Source: Acetobacter fabarum
GTDB taxonomy: Bacteria > Pseudomonadota > Alphaproteobacteria > Acetobacterales > Acetobacteraceae
Assembly (NCBI RefSeq): GCF_011516925.1
Contig: NZ_WOTG01000013.1
Span: forward strand, 1-58,166
Reading direction: 5' to 3'
Length of the DNA stretch: 58,166 nucleotides
Program-made: the position numbers and the translations under genes
Notes under the pieces: model-generated
Told to the model about the DNA's origin: nothing
The model's database searches: none
What the model saw: only the letters and a program-made list of their open reading frames with translations
Part shown: piece after piece, positions 33,959 to 42,586 of the stretch
Layout of the letters: each line of letters starts with the position of its first letter
Position numbering within the stretch: the first letter of the stretch is position 1

Positions 33959-34920
33959 TTCGTTCCTCCATGTGTTATGTGGATTTGAGGAGAACCCGCT
34001 TCGTTACCAATCAGCAGCGCATCGTCGATGGCGCGGGGGATAACGTAAGAGTCTCCAATGGTGGTGTAATCCTGTGTGGTCTTGCCCGCAGGTGCGACGA
34101 CAACCAGACGGGGCGCGGCATTGATCCCACCCGGGGGAAACTGAATGAAGGTTTTCCCGGCTTCGCGGTAGACGCGCATGGGCTTCCACGGAGCGTCCCC
34201 CGTCATGCGGTAAGCAAAGTCTGGCGTCCCGGTGACCCCGGTTTGAGGCGCAATGTCGGGCTGGCTGAGAGGCTCACCTGGGGCATGGGTGAACGCGATG
34301 GTTCTCATGCTGTCTCCCCGGGTGTCCAGGAGCACTTTGTAAGCATGCTGGCTGCCATTGAGGGTCAGGGTCGTCCGGGAGGCGCCTGTGCCGGGATCGA
34401 TTGCGACGGCCCACCCCTGATGGATACCTTTGCCCCCGCGCACCAGATCGGCGTGCCAGTTGGATGCGTCCTCAACCGTGAGATCAGAGTTCAGGGCGGT
34501 TTCACCGCGATCAAGTCTGAGGATGCAGATATCCGGATAATGGCAGTTTATTGTGGGGGTGCCGTCCCCGAAAGCGAACCAGGTCACGCCTCCCTTGCCG
34601 ACGATTGGCGTCGCATTGCGCGGCGACCCACTACCCGGTGGTGTGGGTGTCGCGGCAGGCTTTGGCGGCGGCGCATGGCTGGCCATGACGCCGCCGCTTT
34701 GTAATGCGACACCGGGCCGGATGCGTAGGGCCGGGTCGTCGCCCAGCCGCTGACGCATATTGGCGATGAAGCCGTGGACGCGGTCAATGCTCTGCTGCAA
34801 GGCAAGCTCGGCCGATGGCATCCCGGGTGTATCGACGCGCACCGGGGCGGTGTCCGCGTCATGGTCGTGCGTGCATCCACTCAGGATACATAGCGCGGCG
34901 AGGAGGTGTGCCTTCTTCAT
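33955..34920 (-). CDS. TrbG/VirB9-like lipoprotein heading the pil operon
   Basis: 321 aa. Signal and lipobox LLAALCILSGC. Residues ~120-320 follow the TrbG/VirB9 pattern: PTINCHYPDICILRLDRGE, DASNWHADL, TTLTLNGSQHAYKVLLD, PWKPMRVYREAGKTFIQFPPG, APRLVVVAPAGK and a final LLIGNEAGSPQIHI. VirB9-type proteins belong to the outer-membrane ring of type IVa systems. The machine here already has TraN/DotH in that role, so this is an unexpected extra part. Bipartite motif site 3 ends 5 nt upstream of the ATG, making this the first gene of the pil operon. Confidence 0.78.
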   Translation of the reverse strand: MKKAHLLAALCILSGCTHDHDADTAPVRVDTPGMPSAELALQQSIDRVHGFIANMRQRLGDDPALRIRPGVALQSGGVMASHAPPPKPAATPTPPGSGSPRNATPIVGKGGVTWFAFGDGTPTINCHYPDICILRLDRGETALNSDLTVEDASNWHADLVRGGKGIHQGWAVAIDPGTGASRTTLTLNGSQHAYKVLLDTRGDSMRTIAFTHAPGEPLSQPDIAPQTGVTGTPDFAYRMTGDAPWKPMRVYREAGKTFIQFPPGGINAAPRLVVVAPAGKTTQDYTTIGDSYVIPRAIDDALLIGNEAGSPQIHITHGGTK

Positions 34921-34925
34921 ATCCT

Positions 34926-34951
34926 CAGTATCGCGCAGACCGTTGTGACGC
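34926..34951 (-). promoter_or_regulatory. Bipartite motif site 3 (upstream of the pil operon)
   Basis: Minus strand GCGTCACAAC-N10-ATACTG; perfect consensus, with spacer GGTCTGCGCG almost identical to site 8. It ends 5 nt before the ATG at 34920 and lies between this gene and the traU stop. Confidence 0.65.
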
Positions 34952-34961
34952 TGTGCATCCC

Positions 34962-37900
34962 TCAGGCGGCGGCTCTGAGTGTCGCACCCAGTCCGACTGC
35001 ATCACAGATTTCGACCGCCAGACCGGTGATGACGCCACCGAGTGCGGCCTGTGCGTCAAGGGAGTTTGTTTCGGCCATCTGTTCGTTTTTGCGACGCTCG
35101 ATTTCATCGGCGGCACTGCCTTTGGGGAACACGTGCGACAGGCGGCGGCGGGCTTCAACTGACCCGAGCGCGTGATAGACGCGCTTGCGTAAGGCGACAT
35201 CCTCGGGGCGTGTCGAGAGGGCCCAGAGTTCGATTGGTCCGAGTGTGTTGAGGAGGAACATTTCATACCAGTCCTCCCCGACCTTGATCTGGAGCAGCAG
35301 GGGTGCGCCGCTGCCATCGGGGCGTGGCCCCTGCAGGGCGGTGTGGACAATCTGTCGTCCCGCAGCACTCAGGCCGAGTAGCCTCGCGGTGTCGTCTGCT
35401 TCGGTCGGGTTTGCTGTCCCCAGAATGAAGCGGGCTGTCGAGTGGGTCGTGAGAAAGCTGCCAAAATCGGTGATTTTCTGGCTGGTCAGCCCCAGACGCA
35501 CACCCAGCTTGGCGGCCCTTCGTGCCGCTTCTTCGAATAGCTTCAGCACGAAGGGCGCGGCAGCTGCGCGCTGGAATTCGTCGCATTCAAGGCGCTTGTA
35601 GCTTTCGCGGAATTCGCGGAAGCGCTCACGATGGATCTCGCGGACGTGAGCCGGCACCTTTTCGGCTTCATCGGGGTCAAGGAAGAAGTTCCGCCCGATG
35701 ATCTGAAAGCCCAGCAGATACATCAGTTCAGACTGGCGGGCGTTCTCGCCAAGACCTTCGGGCGCGACACGGCCGATGTCGATGGCGACAACGCGGGCGT
35801 CGCCAAGATCGAGACGGGTGGGCTGGTTGAGCGTCGGGTATTTGCCAATGAAGGTCTTTACGTAACGCTGGAAGATGGCAAGTCCGGTTTCCCCGCCAGA
35901 TGTGGGCGTGTTGGAGCCGTAGTTGTCCTGCACCTGTGCCTGGTACGTGGCGGCTATAAGATCCTGGACAATAGGTACTGCGTGCTGTGTGGCTATTCGC
36001 GCCATGCGGATGTCGCCACGGGCCGCGAACCTGTCTGCGACATCCCACCAGGTCGTATGCTCGTCGGTTTCCAGACCCTGTCGCGTCAGTTCCACATCGA
36101 CGAGTGGGTTGTCGCCCGCCCGGTATTTTTTGATGTGTGTCGAGTAAGTTTCATCCGAACACATCTGATAGGCCGTGCTGACGGTCGCATCGATGATCTG
36201 GTTCATCCCCTCGAAGGGCTCACCTGTGAGCGGCATGCACACGGTTGAGAGGAAATTGGTCAGAAAGGCGCGGTGATGTTCAAGGGGCTGGCGACAGCAG
36301 GCTTCGGTGTCGAAGATATTGTAGGCATGGTCGGGGCGGAAATCGAACGGGATGAAGAGAGCCTGATGGGCATCCTCGGCCCGTAGCCCGTTGCGGATCA
36401 TGTCGATAAAGCCGCTTGCCGCGTCGCCAATATCCAGTTTGCCGATCAGGGGTAGTCGCGGACCGGCATCGGTCAGGGACGCAGTGCTCAGAACGGTGGC
36501 AAGCAGCAGGGAGTTGGCGAGCATGGACTTGCCGCGTCGGGATGGGGCGACAAAGAGGTCGAGTGTCGCGACACGCCCGCTGCCGGTTGGGTCGAAGGGG
36601 ATGATTGTCCCGTCATTGGCGCGCAGCAGAGCCGCGCCGTCCGTCCACGGTGCTGCCATCCTGAAACACGGCATGGTCATCAGGGTTTCATCCAGCGGAG
36701 CGGCGGTTGCTGGAGCTGTAGAGGCCAGTGCGATCCCGGGGATTGACGACAGGACACCTGCTAGTGGGTCGCCGCACAGGCGACTGGCCGACGCCCCTCC
36801 CCAGCCACCAATCGCCTGCTCGAGGGTCGAGGCGCGTCTGGCCAGCTGGATGCGCTCGCCGCTGGTTGCGCATGTGGCAAAGGATGTGCGGGCGGAAATG
36901 ACGGCTTCGCCTGCTTCGCGCCGGCGCGCCAGATCCATGAACGCTTCATAGACCAGGCGGTTGGGCCCGAAGCGTAAGAGGGTTGCGACTTCCTTTTTCC
37001 ACCCCATAAAGAGCGGGCCTGTCCCCTGGATGGTCGTGTTCATCCGCCAGGGCATACGGTGAGCGGCCAGCCGGGATGACAGTTCGATAAAGGGTGTGGG
37101 GGTCTCGGACATCACCTCAAGATCCACGGGACGCCAGTCCCGGGTCCCCAGCGTGACGGTGGAAAAATCCGGTTTATAGGCGTCATCCATGAAAAGCTGT
37201 TCCCGCAAGGGTGCCCAGAGGGCATCTGCGACATTGGCGGGATGGTTTTCGTCGGGGATGATGGAGGGCGGGCGTCTGTTGGGTGTGGAGGGCGTCCAGC
37301 GTGAGCCGTGGACCTCGGGATAGATTTCCTCACGGATGGCCCGTAGTGCATCCACTGGTGTGAGTTCATCCATCAGGATCCCCTGATGTTCGAAGGTGTG
37401 GCGGATATGGGTTACGAAGGCTGTATGGATTGTCGCGAGTTCCACTGACCCCATAAGCGGGTTCTGCCCATCGCCCAGATCGGGGAGGAGTTTTGAGGCC
37501 TCTGCGCGGGCGGCCTTGCTTGCCGCGATTTCCTGCTTGGACAGGCACCCCTGACGGCTCCATAGGACCAGCCATGTTCGTTCATGGCGCATTTTGGGTA
37601 TGAGAACGCGCTCACGTTCGGTCAGGATGTCTTCAAACTGGGCGTTCAGGGCGGCGGCAATTCTGCGTCGGTCACCGAGATTGCGATTGACGAAGGCAGA
37701 GGCGTCCGGTTCTGCCATATAGAAAAACTGCATGGCGTGACCCGGACCGTCCATCTGTCCACCGATGGCCTGTCGCAAAGCCTGGGCCTTTGCCTCGATC
37801 TCTGCGCGGCTCGCCATCTGTCGCAGCCCCTTGACCCGCAACAGGGTGACGTAGTCGCCACTGAAGGTGATGAGGCCATGTTCGTCGCAGGTCGCGAGAT

Positions 37901-38087
37901 CGCAGAAGGACGACAGGTCCCGTTTGAACATCTGTGACAGATAGCCAACCCCTCGCAGCAACAGGTCAAGTGGGCGGAACCCCGCTTTGAGCGAAACAGG
38001 GTTGTCCTGCTCCGAAGTGGGCCCGGGTGTCGCCGGGGCTGGTGGTGCCGGGGCCTGGGTAATCTTTTTCTGCCACAGACGTTTCAT
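34962..38087 (-). CDS. traU: TraU/DotO (IcmB)-like large ATPase
   Basis: 1041 aa from ATG 38087 (MKRLWQKKI), which overlaps the traT stop; the frame opens at 38147 but that part lies inside traT. VirB4-type ATPase of the IncI/Dot class. P-loop FVAPSRRGKSMLANSL near residue 520 has Ala where the first Gly of GxxxxGKS is usual. Later LECDEFQRAAAA fits Walker B and LGLTSQKITDF the sensor motif. DotO forms the cytoplasmic hexamer together with DotB. C-terminal segment AALGGVITGLAVEICDAVG is hydrophobic. Confidence 0.9.
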   Translation of the reverse strand: MKRLWQKKITQAPAPPAPATPGPTSEQDNPVSLKAGFRPLDLLLRGVGYLSQMFKRDLSSFCDLATCDEHGLITFSGDYVTLLRVKGLRQMASRAEIEAKAQALRQAIGGQMDGPGHAMQFFYMAEPDASAFVNRNLGDRRRIAAALNAQFEDILTERERVLIPKMRHERTWLVLWSRQGCLSKQEIAASKAARAEASKLLPDLGDGQNPLMGSVELATIHTAFVTHIRHTFEHQGILMDELTPVDALRAIREEIYPEVHGSRWTPSTPNRRPPSIIPDENHPANVADALWAPLREQLFMDDAYKPDFSTVTLGTRDWRPVDLEVMSETPTPFIELSSRLAAHRMPWRMNTTIQGTGPLFMGWKKEVATLLRFGPNRLVYEAFMDLARRREAGEAVISARTSFATCATSGERIQLARRASTLEQAIGGWGGASASRLCGDPLAGVLSSIPGIALASTAPATAAPLDETLMTMPCFRMAAPWTDGAALLRANDGTIIPFDPTGSGRVATLDLFVAPSRRGKSMLANSLLLATVLSTASLTDAGPRLPLIGKLDIGDAASGFIDMIRNGLRAEDAHQALFIPFDFRPDHAYNIFDTEACCRQPLEHHRAFLTNFLSTVCMPLTGEPFEGMNQIIDATVSTAYQMCSDETYSTHIKKYRAGDNPLVDVELTRQGLETDEHTTWWDVADRFAARGDIRMARIATQHAVPIVQDLIAATYQAQVQDNYGSNTPTSGGETGLAIFQRYVKTFIGKYPTLNQPTRLDLGDARVVAIDIGRVAPEGLGENARQSELMYLLGFQIIGRNFFLDPDEAEKVPAHVREIHRERFREFRESYKRLECDEFQRAAAAPFVLKLFEEAARRAAKLGVRLGLTSQKITDFGSFLTTHSTARFILGTANPTEADDTARLLGLSAAGRQIVHTALQGPRPDGSGAPLLLQIKVGEDWYEMFLLNTLGPIELWALSTRPEDVALRKRVYHALGSVEARRRLSHVFPKGSAADEIERRKNEQMAETNSLDAQAALGGVITGLAVEICDAVGLGATLRAAA

Positions 38088-38614
38088 GGTGCTGTGTTCC
38101 GGTTGATCAGGAGCTTGCTGAGGGCTTCGCTGTTCTGTTCGCGCCATGCGGCGACAGGTAAGATGCGCAGACCTGAGACGGCTCCCTGACGTTTAAACAT
38201 GTGATGGGGGGCGAGGGTGGACACCGCGAGACGCAGATGCGACGGATGATAGGTGCCGATCTTCTCGGTAGCGGTTTCACGGCGTCCTGACAGATCATCA
38301 AGTATCGTCAGCGCACGGTCTCGCCCGGGATGTCCGGGGCTCCAGACCAGCAGGGCCGTCCATGCGGCACGTATCAGCCGCGACAGGCTGCCCTGATCGA
38401 GTTGAGGGAGCCATATGAGTGCTGCGTGCTGGTCGATCTGCTGGTCGTCTGCGGCATAGGCGGGCGCACAGACAAGGCAGAGTGGGGTTTCGTTGACGGT
38501 GAGGGTTGCGCCCGCCAGACCGCAGCACGCGCATGCGGTCTGGGCATCTGTGGGGAGCAACCGGCTGGTCAGGCTCCCCGTGGGTGCGCGAAAATGGACG
38601 ACCAGATCGTGCAT
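38084..38614 (-). CDS. traT: TraT/DotN (IcmJ)-like zinc-binding protein
   Basis: 176 aa. Cys-rich block ACACCGLAG, then LCLVCAPAYAADD, then HAALIWLPQLDQGSLSRLI, the DotN/IcmJ order (CxxC, CxxC, IYLPE-type strand). DotN is part of the DotL coupling complex and needs bound zinc. It is coupled both to traR (ATG overlap) and traU. Confidence 0.75.
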   Translation of the reverse strand: MHDLVVHFRAPTGSLTSRLLPTDAQTACACCGLAGATLTVNETPLCLVCAPAYAADDQQIDQHAALIWLPQLDQGSLSRLIRAAWTALLVWSPGHPGRDRALTILDDLSGRRETATEKIGTYHPSHLRLAVSTLAPHHMFKRQGAVSGLRILPVAAWREQNSEALSKLLINRNTAP

Positions 38615-39003
38615 TACTGGTCGAATCTGATGGTCTGCTGTTCGCCCGTGATCGTTGCTCTGGAGCCAAAAATCGTTGAGCTCACCGTCCGTTCGTAGAA
38701 TGGCAGGGCCAGTAGACAGGTACCGACAACGGCCGCGGCGATGATCCTGCCATAGCTGACATCGTTGCCGCCTGTGCGGTTGTGTTTTTTATAGGCGTAG
38801 AAGAGAGAACCAATCAGAAGGCCTCCCCCACCAATAAAGCCGACTGAGTTGATCAGATAACCCCATGCGTCATTTGCGCGGCCTGTTGCGGACCGCATCA
38901 GTTCGTCGATGGCCTGTGCGTGAGCGAACCCCATAAGGGCTGGCGTGAGAAGAACTGTTACGCCAAGGGCAAGTGTTACGTGGGTTTTGATCCGTACATT
39001 CAT
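38614..39003 (-). CDS. traR: TraR/DotP (IcmD)-like membrane protein
   Basis: 129 aa from ATG 39003, inner to a longer opening at 39114. Signal-like N-terminus (VTLALGVTVLLTPALMGFAHA), then two membrane segments (NSVGFIGGGGLLIGSLFYAY and IIAAAVVGTCLLALPFY). Size and topology fit IcmD/DotP; IcmC and IcmD are distant relatives and adjacent here. Confidence 0.68.
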   Translation of the reverse strand: MNVRIKTHVTLALGVTVLLTPALMGFAHAQAIDELMRSATGRANDAWGYLINSVGFIGGGGLLIGSLFYAYKKHNRTGGNDVSYGRIIAAAVVGTCLLALPFYERTVSSTIFGSRATITGEQQTIRFDQ

Positions 39004-39026
39004 GACGTCTGTGTCCTTTGAAGAAA

Positions 39027-39587
39027 TTATGAGGAAAGCAGGTGAAGTTCCTTTGCGAGCGCCGGCCCTATGGTGTCGGCGTTCATCAGGAAAAAGCCAC
39101 CAATGACCATGCACAGATTGGTGGTCGTTGACGTATTGCTCCGCCCCTTCATGGTACTGATCTGGCGCATGATGGACACGTAGACCCAGAAAGCGCCGTA
39201 GCTCATGAAGTAGTATCGGAAGATATGGAGGATTGCGGCCAGTGCCGCAGTGGGCCCCTGGGAGATTGCCGATTTGAGGCTGTCAGAAGAAAACGTGACC
39301 TGCCCTGCCGAGTTGACGCCGCCGACGCTGGCTCTTGCTGAAAGGCCCAGCGTGGTGTTGCCCATGTTGATGAATTCGGGGAACGAGAGCAGTGACGCCC
39401 CGGCAGCGATCAGAGCGATGCACAGAGGAAGGCTGCTGCCTACCCCTGTCGCTCCTTTACCCCGACTGTACATCCTCAACAGGCTGCCTATCAGGAAGGC
39501 TGAGCCGGTTACGTAACACAGCGTTGGCAACAGTATTGCGAAGGCCTTGCCAATTGAGCCTGCGAAATCCACAAGATCCTGCAACAT
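39027..39587 (-). CDS. traQ: TraQ/DotV (IcmC)-like membrane protein
   Basis: 186 aa, about four membrane segments (IGKAFAILLPTLCYVTGSAFLIG, LPLCIALIAAGASLLSF, IFRYYFMSYGAFWVYVSIM, LCMVIGGFFLMNADTIG). This topology and the position just before traR match IcmC/TraQ. Component of the inner-membrane part of the channel. Confidence 0.68.
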   Translation of the reverse strand: MLQDLVDFAGSIGKAFAILLPTLCYVTGSAFLIGSLLRMYSRGKGATGVGSSLPLCIALIAAGASLLSFPEFINMGNTTLGLSARASVGGVNSAGQVTFSSDSLKSAISQGPTAALAAILHIFRYYFMSYGAFWVYVSIMRQISTMKGRSNTSTTTNLCMVIGGFFLMNADTIGPALAKELHLLSS

Positions 39588-39599
39588 GGTTTGTGCGCC

Positions 39600-40682
39600 T
39601 TAACGGATGGTGCCATGTTCGGTGTGGACGACCCAGCTACTGCCGGACTGTGTGACCGCGGTGACAGTGCCCCATCCGTCCAGCACGGAACCGGGCTGCA
39701 CGCGCACGGGCTGACCCAGCGGGCTTTCGAGAATGGCAATGTCGGGAGCACCAGCCTGAACGGTGTAGTGTGGGCGTGGAGCCGGGTGTTCGGCAGGCTG
39801 CGCGTCAGACGGTGTGTGATGCGTGGCAGCCGTTTCTGCGGATTTGTGAGCGTTATTCCGCGCCGGTGTCGGTGCGGCTGTCGCGGGGGTGCTGGCGGTC
39901 ACATTGGCAGCCGCTGCGGGAGGCGATGCGGCATGGACGCTCTGAGTGGCCTCCAGCGTGTCCTCACGGTGGCGTAGTTCGTCAAGACGGCCGCCGACGG
40001 TGCCCAGTCCGGATACGAGCTGATCGTGCAGCGCGCGCTGGCTTGCATCGAATTTCTGTTCAAGCGTGTCGATCCGGCTCGCCATTTCAGTGAGCTTGCG
40101 GCTCATTTCCATGAAAAGCTGATCTTCAGCGGTGGTTGTGGGGGTGGGTGTTGGCTGGTCTGCCTGAGTGCCAGGCATCGTCTTTTCAGAAGTTGCCTGC
40201 GCGGATGCGTCCAGAGACGGCGATGGCTGTGTGAGCGGGGTTGACGCCGGGACGGGCGGCTTGTCGGTGTTTGTCGGCGCCGCCGTCTGTGCGCTCGCTG
40301 CTGGCGCTGTCGCCTGCTTTGCGGGTGACGCTGGAGGTGTGCCGAGATCGGGCGGGGTGATGCCCGAACTGTTCACAGCCGCGCCATTTGCTCCCGCCAT
40401 CTGGGCGTGGAGTGGCGCATGCGGCGCTGGGCTACGCGATGATGCGACATAGGCTATTGATGCGCCGATGCCTGCGGCTGCGACCAGCACGAGGCCGGCC
40501 CGCAGGGCTTTTGATCGAGTGGCCGTGTTGCCGGGCTCCGGAAGGGGCGCAGTCGTCGGCGTCGCCTGTGGCGTGGCGGCCGGGGGCGTGGTGGCGGCTG
40601 GTTCAGTCTGGGGTGTGCCAGGCTTGCGTAGCATCGTGACAGACCCGGTTTCGGGTTCGGTGGTCATGGCGAGGCCTCTCAT
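39600..40682 (-). CDS. traP: TraP/DotF (IcmG)-like inner-membrane protein
   Basis: 360 aa. Cytoplasmic Thr/Pro-rich N-terminus, one membrane segment (ALRAGLVLVAAAGIGASIAYVA, about 60-80), a long Ala/Pro/Thr-rich periplasmic part with coiled coil (EMSRKLTEMASRIDTLEQKF, about 190-210), and a C-terminal domain (YTVQAGAPDIAILES, then VLDGWGTVTAVTQSGSSWVV) as in TraP. ATG 40682 has AAGGAA upstream; ATG 40667 is an alternative. Confidence 0.78.
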   Translation of the reverse strand: MRGLAMTTEPETGSVTMLRKPGTPQTEPAATTPPAATPQATPTTAPLPEPGNTATRSKALRAGLVLVAAAGIGASIAYVASSRSPAPHAPLHAQMAGANGAAVNSSGITPPDLGTPPASPAKQATAPAASAQTAAPTNTDKPPVPASTPLTQPSPSLDASAQATSEKTMPGTQADQPTPTPTTTAEDQLFMEMSRKLTEMASRIDTLEQKFDASQRALHDQLVSGLGTVGGRLDELRHREDTLEATQSVHAASPPAAAANVTASTPATAAPTPARNNAHKSAETAATHHTPSDAQPAEHPAPRPHYTVQAGAPDIAILESPLGQPVRVQPGSVLDGWGTVTAVTQSGSSWVVHTEHGTIR

Positions 40683-40691
40683 GGTGGTTCC

Positions 40692-41246
40692 TTAGTGAGC
40701 CGTGGCGGTTGCGGTCAGAGGCGCTGCTGCCCACGTCAGAGTTCCAAGCGGCTTTCCAGCAGAGGAAATCAAGGGCACCGTTTCATCGTCGGAAATGGAG
40801 ATGGTTTCTGTCAGCATTTGGGGATCTGTCTCGGGGAGATCGATTGTTTTGTCCGTGCCCGGAACCCGGCCTTTTTTCATGTCACGGAGCGTGTTGGTGC
40901 TGATGTTGACGTCAAGTTTGATGACGCCCTGATGGTCTTCGTGGGCGCGAAACCACAGTCTGGTTCCGGTTTCGATAACGCCTTTGTGGATGAGAGGGGG
41001 CTTGCCGGGATGGAAGATTACGGAATTCGTGTAGGGCACGGCAGTGCCATAACTTCCTCCCCCGCCCCAGCTATCACCAATGGTTATGACGGTCATTCTG
41101 CTACCACCGTCGAGACCCTTGAACGTGACATAACCGGACAACGGTGCGGACCTCGGTGTTGCCGTGGGGAGAGGTGGCGGGTTCGCGGCAAGAGCCGGCG
41201 TTGAAAACGCGAGAGAGGTTGCAAGCATTGCAAAAATCGGTCGCAT
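40692..41246 (-). CDS. Periplasmic protein of unknown function heading the traP-traU operon
   Basis: 184 aa with a signal peptide (MRPIFAMLATSLAFSTPALAA). Strand-rich thereafter (GYVTFKGLDGGSRMTVITIGDSWGGGGSYG, TGTRLWFRAHEDHQGVIKLDVNI). Repeats of Gly/Ser. It resembles periplasmic rim-type proteins of pilus or channel systems but I cannot name a family. Bipartite motif site 4 lies 27 nt upstream, so this is probably the first gene of the operon traP-Q-R-T-U. Confidence 0.65.
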   Translation of the reverse strand: MRPIFAMLATSLAFSTPALAANPPPLPTATPRSAPLSGYVTFKGLDGGSRMTVITIGDSWGGGGSYGTAVPYTNSVIFHPGKPPLIHKGVIETGTRLWFRAHEDHQGVIKLDVNISTNTLRDMKKGRVPGTDKTIDLPETDPQMLTETISISDDETVPLISSAGKPLGTLTWAAAPLTATATAH

Positions 41247-41273
41247 GACTGTCCTTTCGTGAATGTCTTTTTC

Positions 41274-41299
41274 CAGTATCGCCCAGTCCGTTGTGACGG
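41274..41299 (-). promoter_or_regulatory. Bipartite motif site 4 (upstream of the traP-traU operon)
   Basis: Minus strand CCGTCACAAC-N10-ATACTG with spacer GGACTGGGCG. It ends 27 nt before the ATG at 41246; AAAGGACAG then provides a ribosome binding site. Confidence 0.65.
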
Positions 41300-41302
41300 C
41301 GT

Positions 41303-42586
41303 TCAGGGGCGATAGACGGGCTCATCGAACATGACCCCGACACCGTCGTTCTGTTTGAGGATGACGGTGGCCTGTTGAGGCGTCTGTTTCTGGATGAGTT
41401 GTCCAACCTGCTGGCCCATTGTGCCCGCGGCAGCGCCCATCTGTTCGCCCAGATTGAGATGCGTGAAGGACGACATGCCCGATCCGTTGCTGTAATTTGT
41501 CGTGTTGGAGTTCGACATGGCACTCCCCAGCCCTTCGACGAACGCAGCCGCAGCAGGCAGGATGATCCGTGTCGCCAGGTGCTCCCTGACTTCAGAGGCG
41601 ACACCGACTTCGGCCGTCTGGGGGGATACGGCATAGCCAGAGACCGTGATGGGATCAGCGTCGCCGATCATGAGCTTGTTGAACTTGATGACCAGTCGCT
41701 CACTTTTCATCTCGAACGTACCGCTGATGCGTGCATTGCGGAATGGCCCACTATCGATCTGCATCAGAACGGCATTCCCCAGATCGCTGTTGACGGTAAG
41801 GACGGAGTGTCCATAAACGCCCCGCCCTGCGGGAAGCAGGAGTGTGCCTCTGCCTGACCGGGTGCCCTGCGATGCGCGTTCAGCATCCGTGCTGGCCGCG
41901 GTCGCAGTCGTGGCCGGGGTCTGGGTGAATGTGGCGGGTTCGGCGGCATCTGTCTGAAACCCGCTGTCCCCTGATCCGCCATGACTGTCTTTTGTACCAG
42001 GTATTTCGAGACGGACCCGAGGCCCACCGGACCATGCGGTAATCAATTCCATCTCCGCGCGTTCGGACATCTGCTCTGGTACAGCCGGTTTTTCAGCCGG
42101 AGTGGTATTGAAATGGCCGCGTGGAGCAGGTGGTGTTGACGGCGTGAAGGACGGAGCAGGGGGCGCAGGTGATGGGGAGGGGGCTGTTGTATGGGAGACG
42201 GGTGGTGGTGCAGGTGCTGGCTTCTGGGTGGTGTCCGGAGTGTCGCCAATTTCTGAGGCGACTTCCTGCGGATCAGGTAAATCCTGCCCGGAAAGGGCAC
42301 TGGTGTAAGACTTTCCCACCTTGAGGGCTGCCTGTGCCGCCTGTTCGTCGCGTTTGCGTGCGAGATCATCCATGGTTTTTGAATGATTGGAGCCGCCTGC
42401 CGGGCTTTGCATGTCCGGGTGCGTAATCTGGGCGGATTCAGGGGCATGTGCTGTCGTGCCAAAGAAATAATAGCCTCCAACCACAACCGCGATTAAACCG
42501 CCCCCGACCCATGGCAGGATCCTGCGGGTCCCGTCGAATGAGGATTTCAGCGGTTGTGCGCCGTTGCTCTGCGGTTCGTTGCTCAC
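41303..42586 (-). CDS. traO: TraO/DotG (IcmE)-like core channel protein
   Basis: 427 aa. One membrane segment near residues 28-48 (GGGLIAVVVGGYYFFG), a Pro-rich linker, and a VirB10-like C-terminal domain (LLLPAGRGVYGHSVLTVNSDLGN, IDSGPFRNARISGTFEMK, VASEVREHLATRIILPAAAAFVEGLG). Spans the envelope and makes the central channel. It is shorter than Legionella DotG because the pentapeptide repeats are missing, as in plasmid TraO. Coupled to traN (ATGA). Confidence 0.9.
   Translation of the reverse strand: MSNEPQSNGAQPLKSSFDGTRRILPWVGGGLIAVVVGGYYFFGTTAHAPESAQITHPDMQSPAGGSNHSKTMDDLARKRDEQAAQAALKVGKSYTSALSGQDLPDPQEVASEIGDTPDTTQKPAPAPPPVSHTTAPSPSPAPPAPSFTPSTPPAPRGHFNTTPAEKPAVPEQMSERAEMELITAWSGGPRVRLEIPGTKDSHGGSGDSGFQTDAAEPATFTQTPATTATAASTDAERASQGTRSGRGTLLLPAGRGVYGHSVLTVNSDLGNAVLMQIDSGPFRNARISGTFEMKSERLVIKFNKLMIGDADPITVSGYAVSPQTAEVGVASEVREHLATRIILPAAAAFVEGLGSAMSNSNTTNYSNGSGMSSFTHLNLGEQMGAAAGTMGQQVGQLIQKQTPQQATVILKQNDGVGVMFDEPVYRP

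Noticed and set aside
33179..33988. 269-aa plus-strand frame
   Set aside because: Antisense shadow of pilL, which has a lipobox and TcpQ-type domain.
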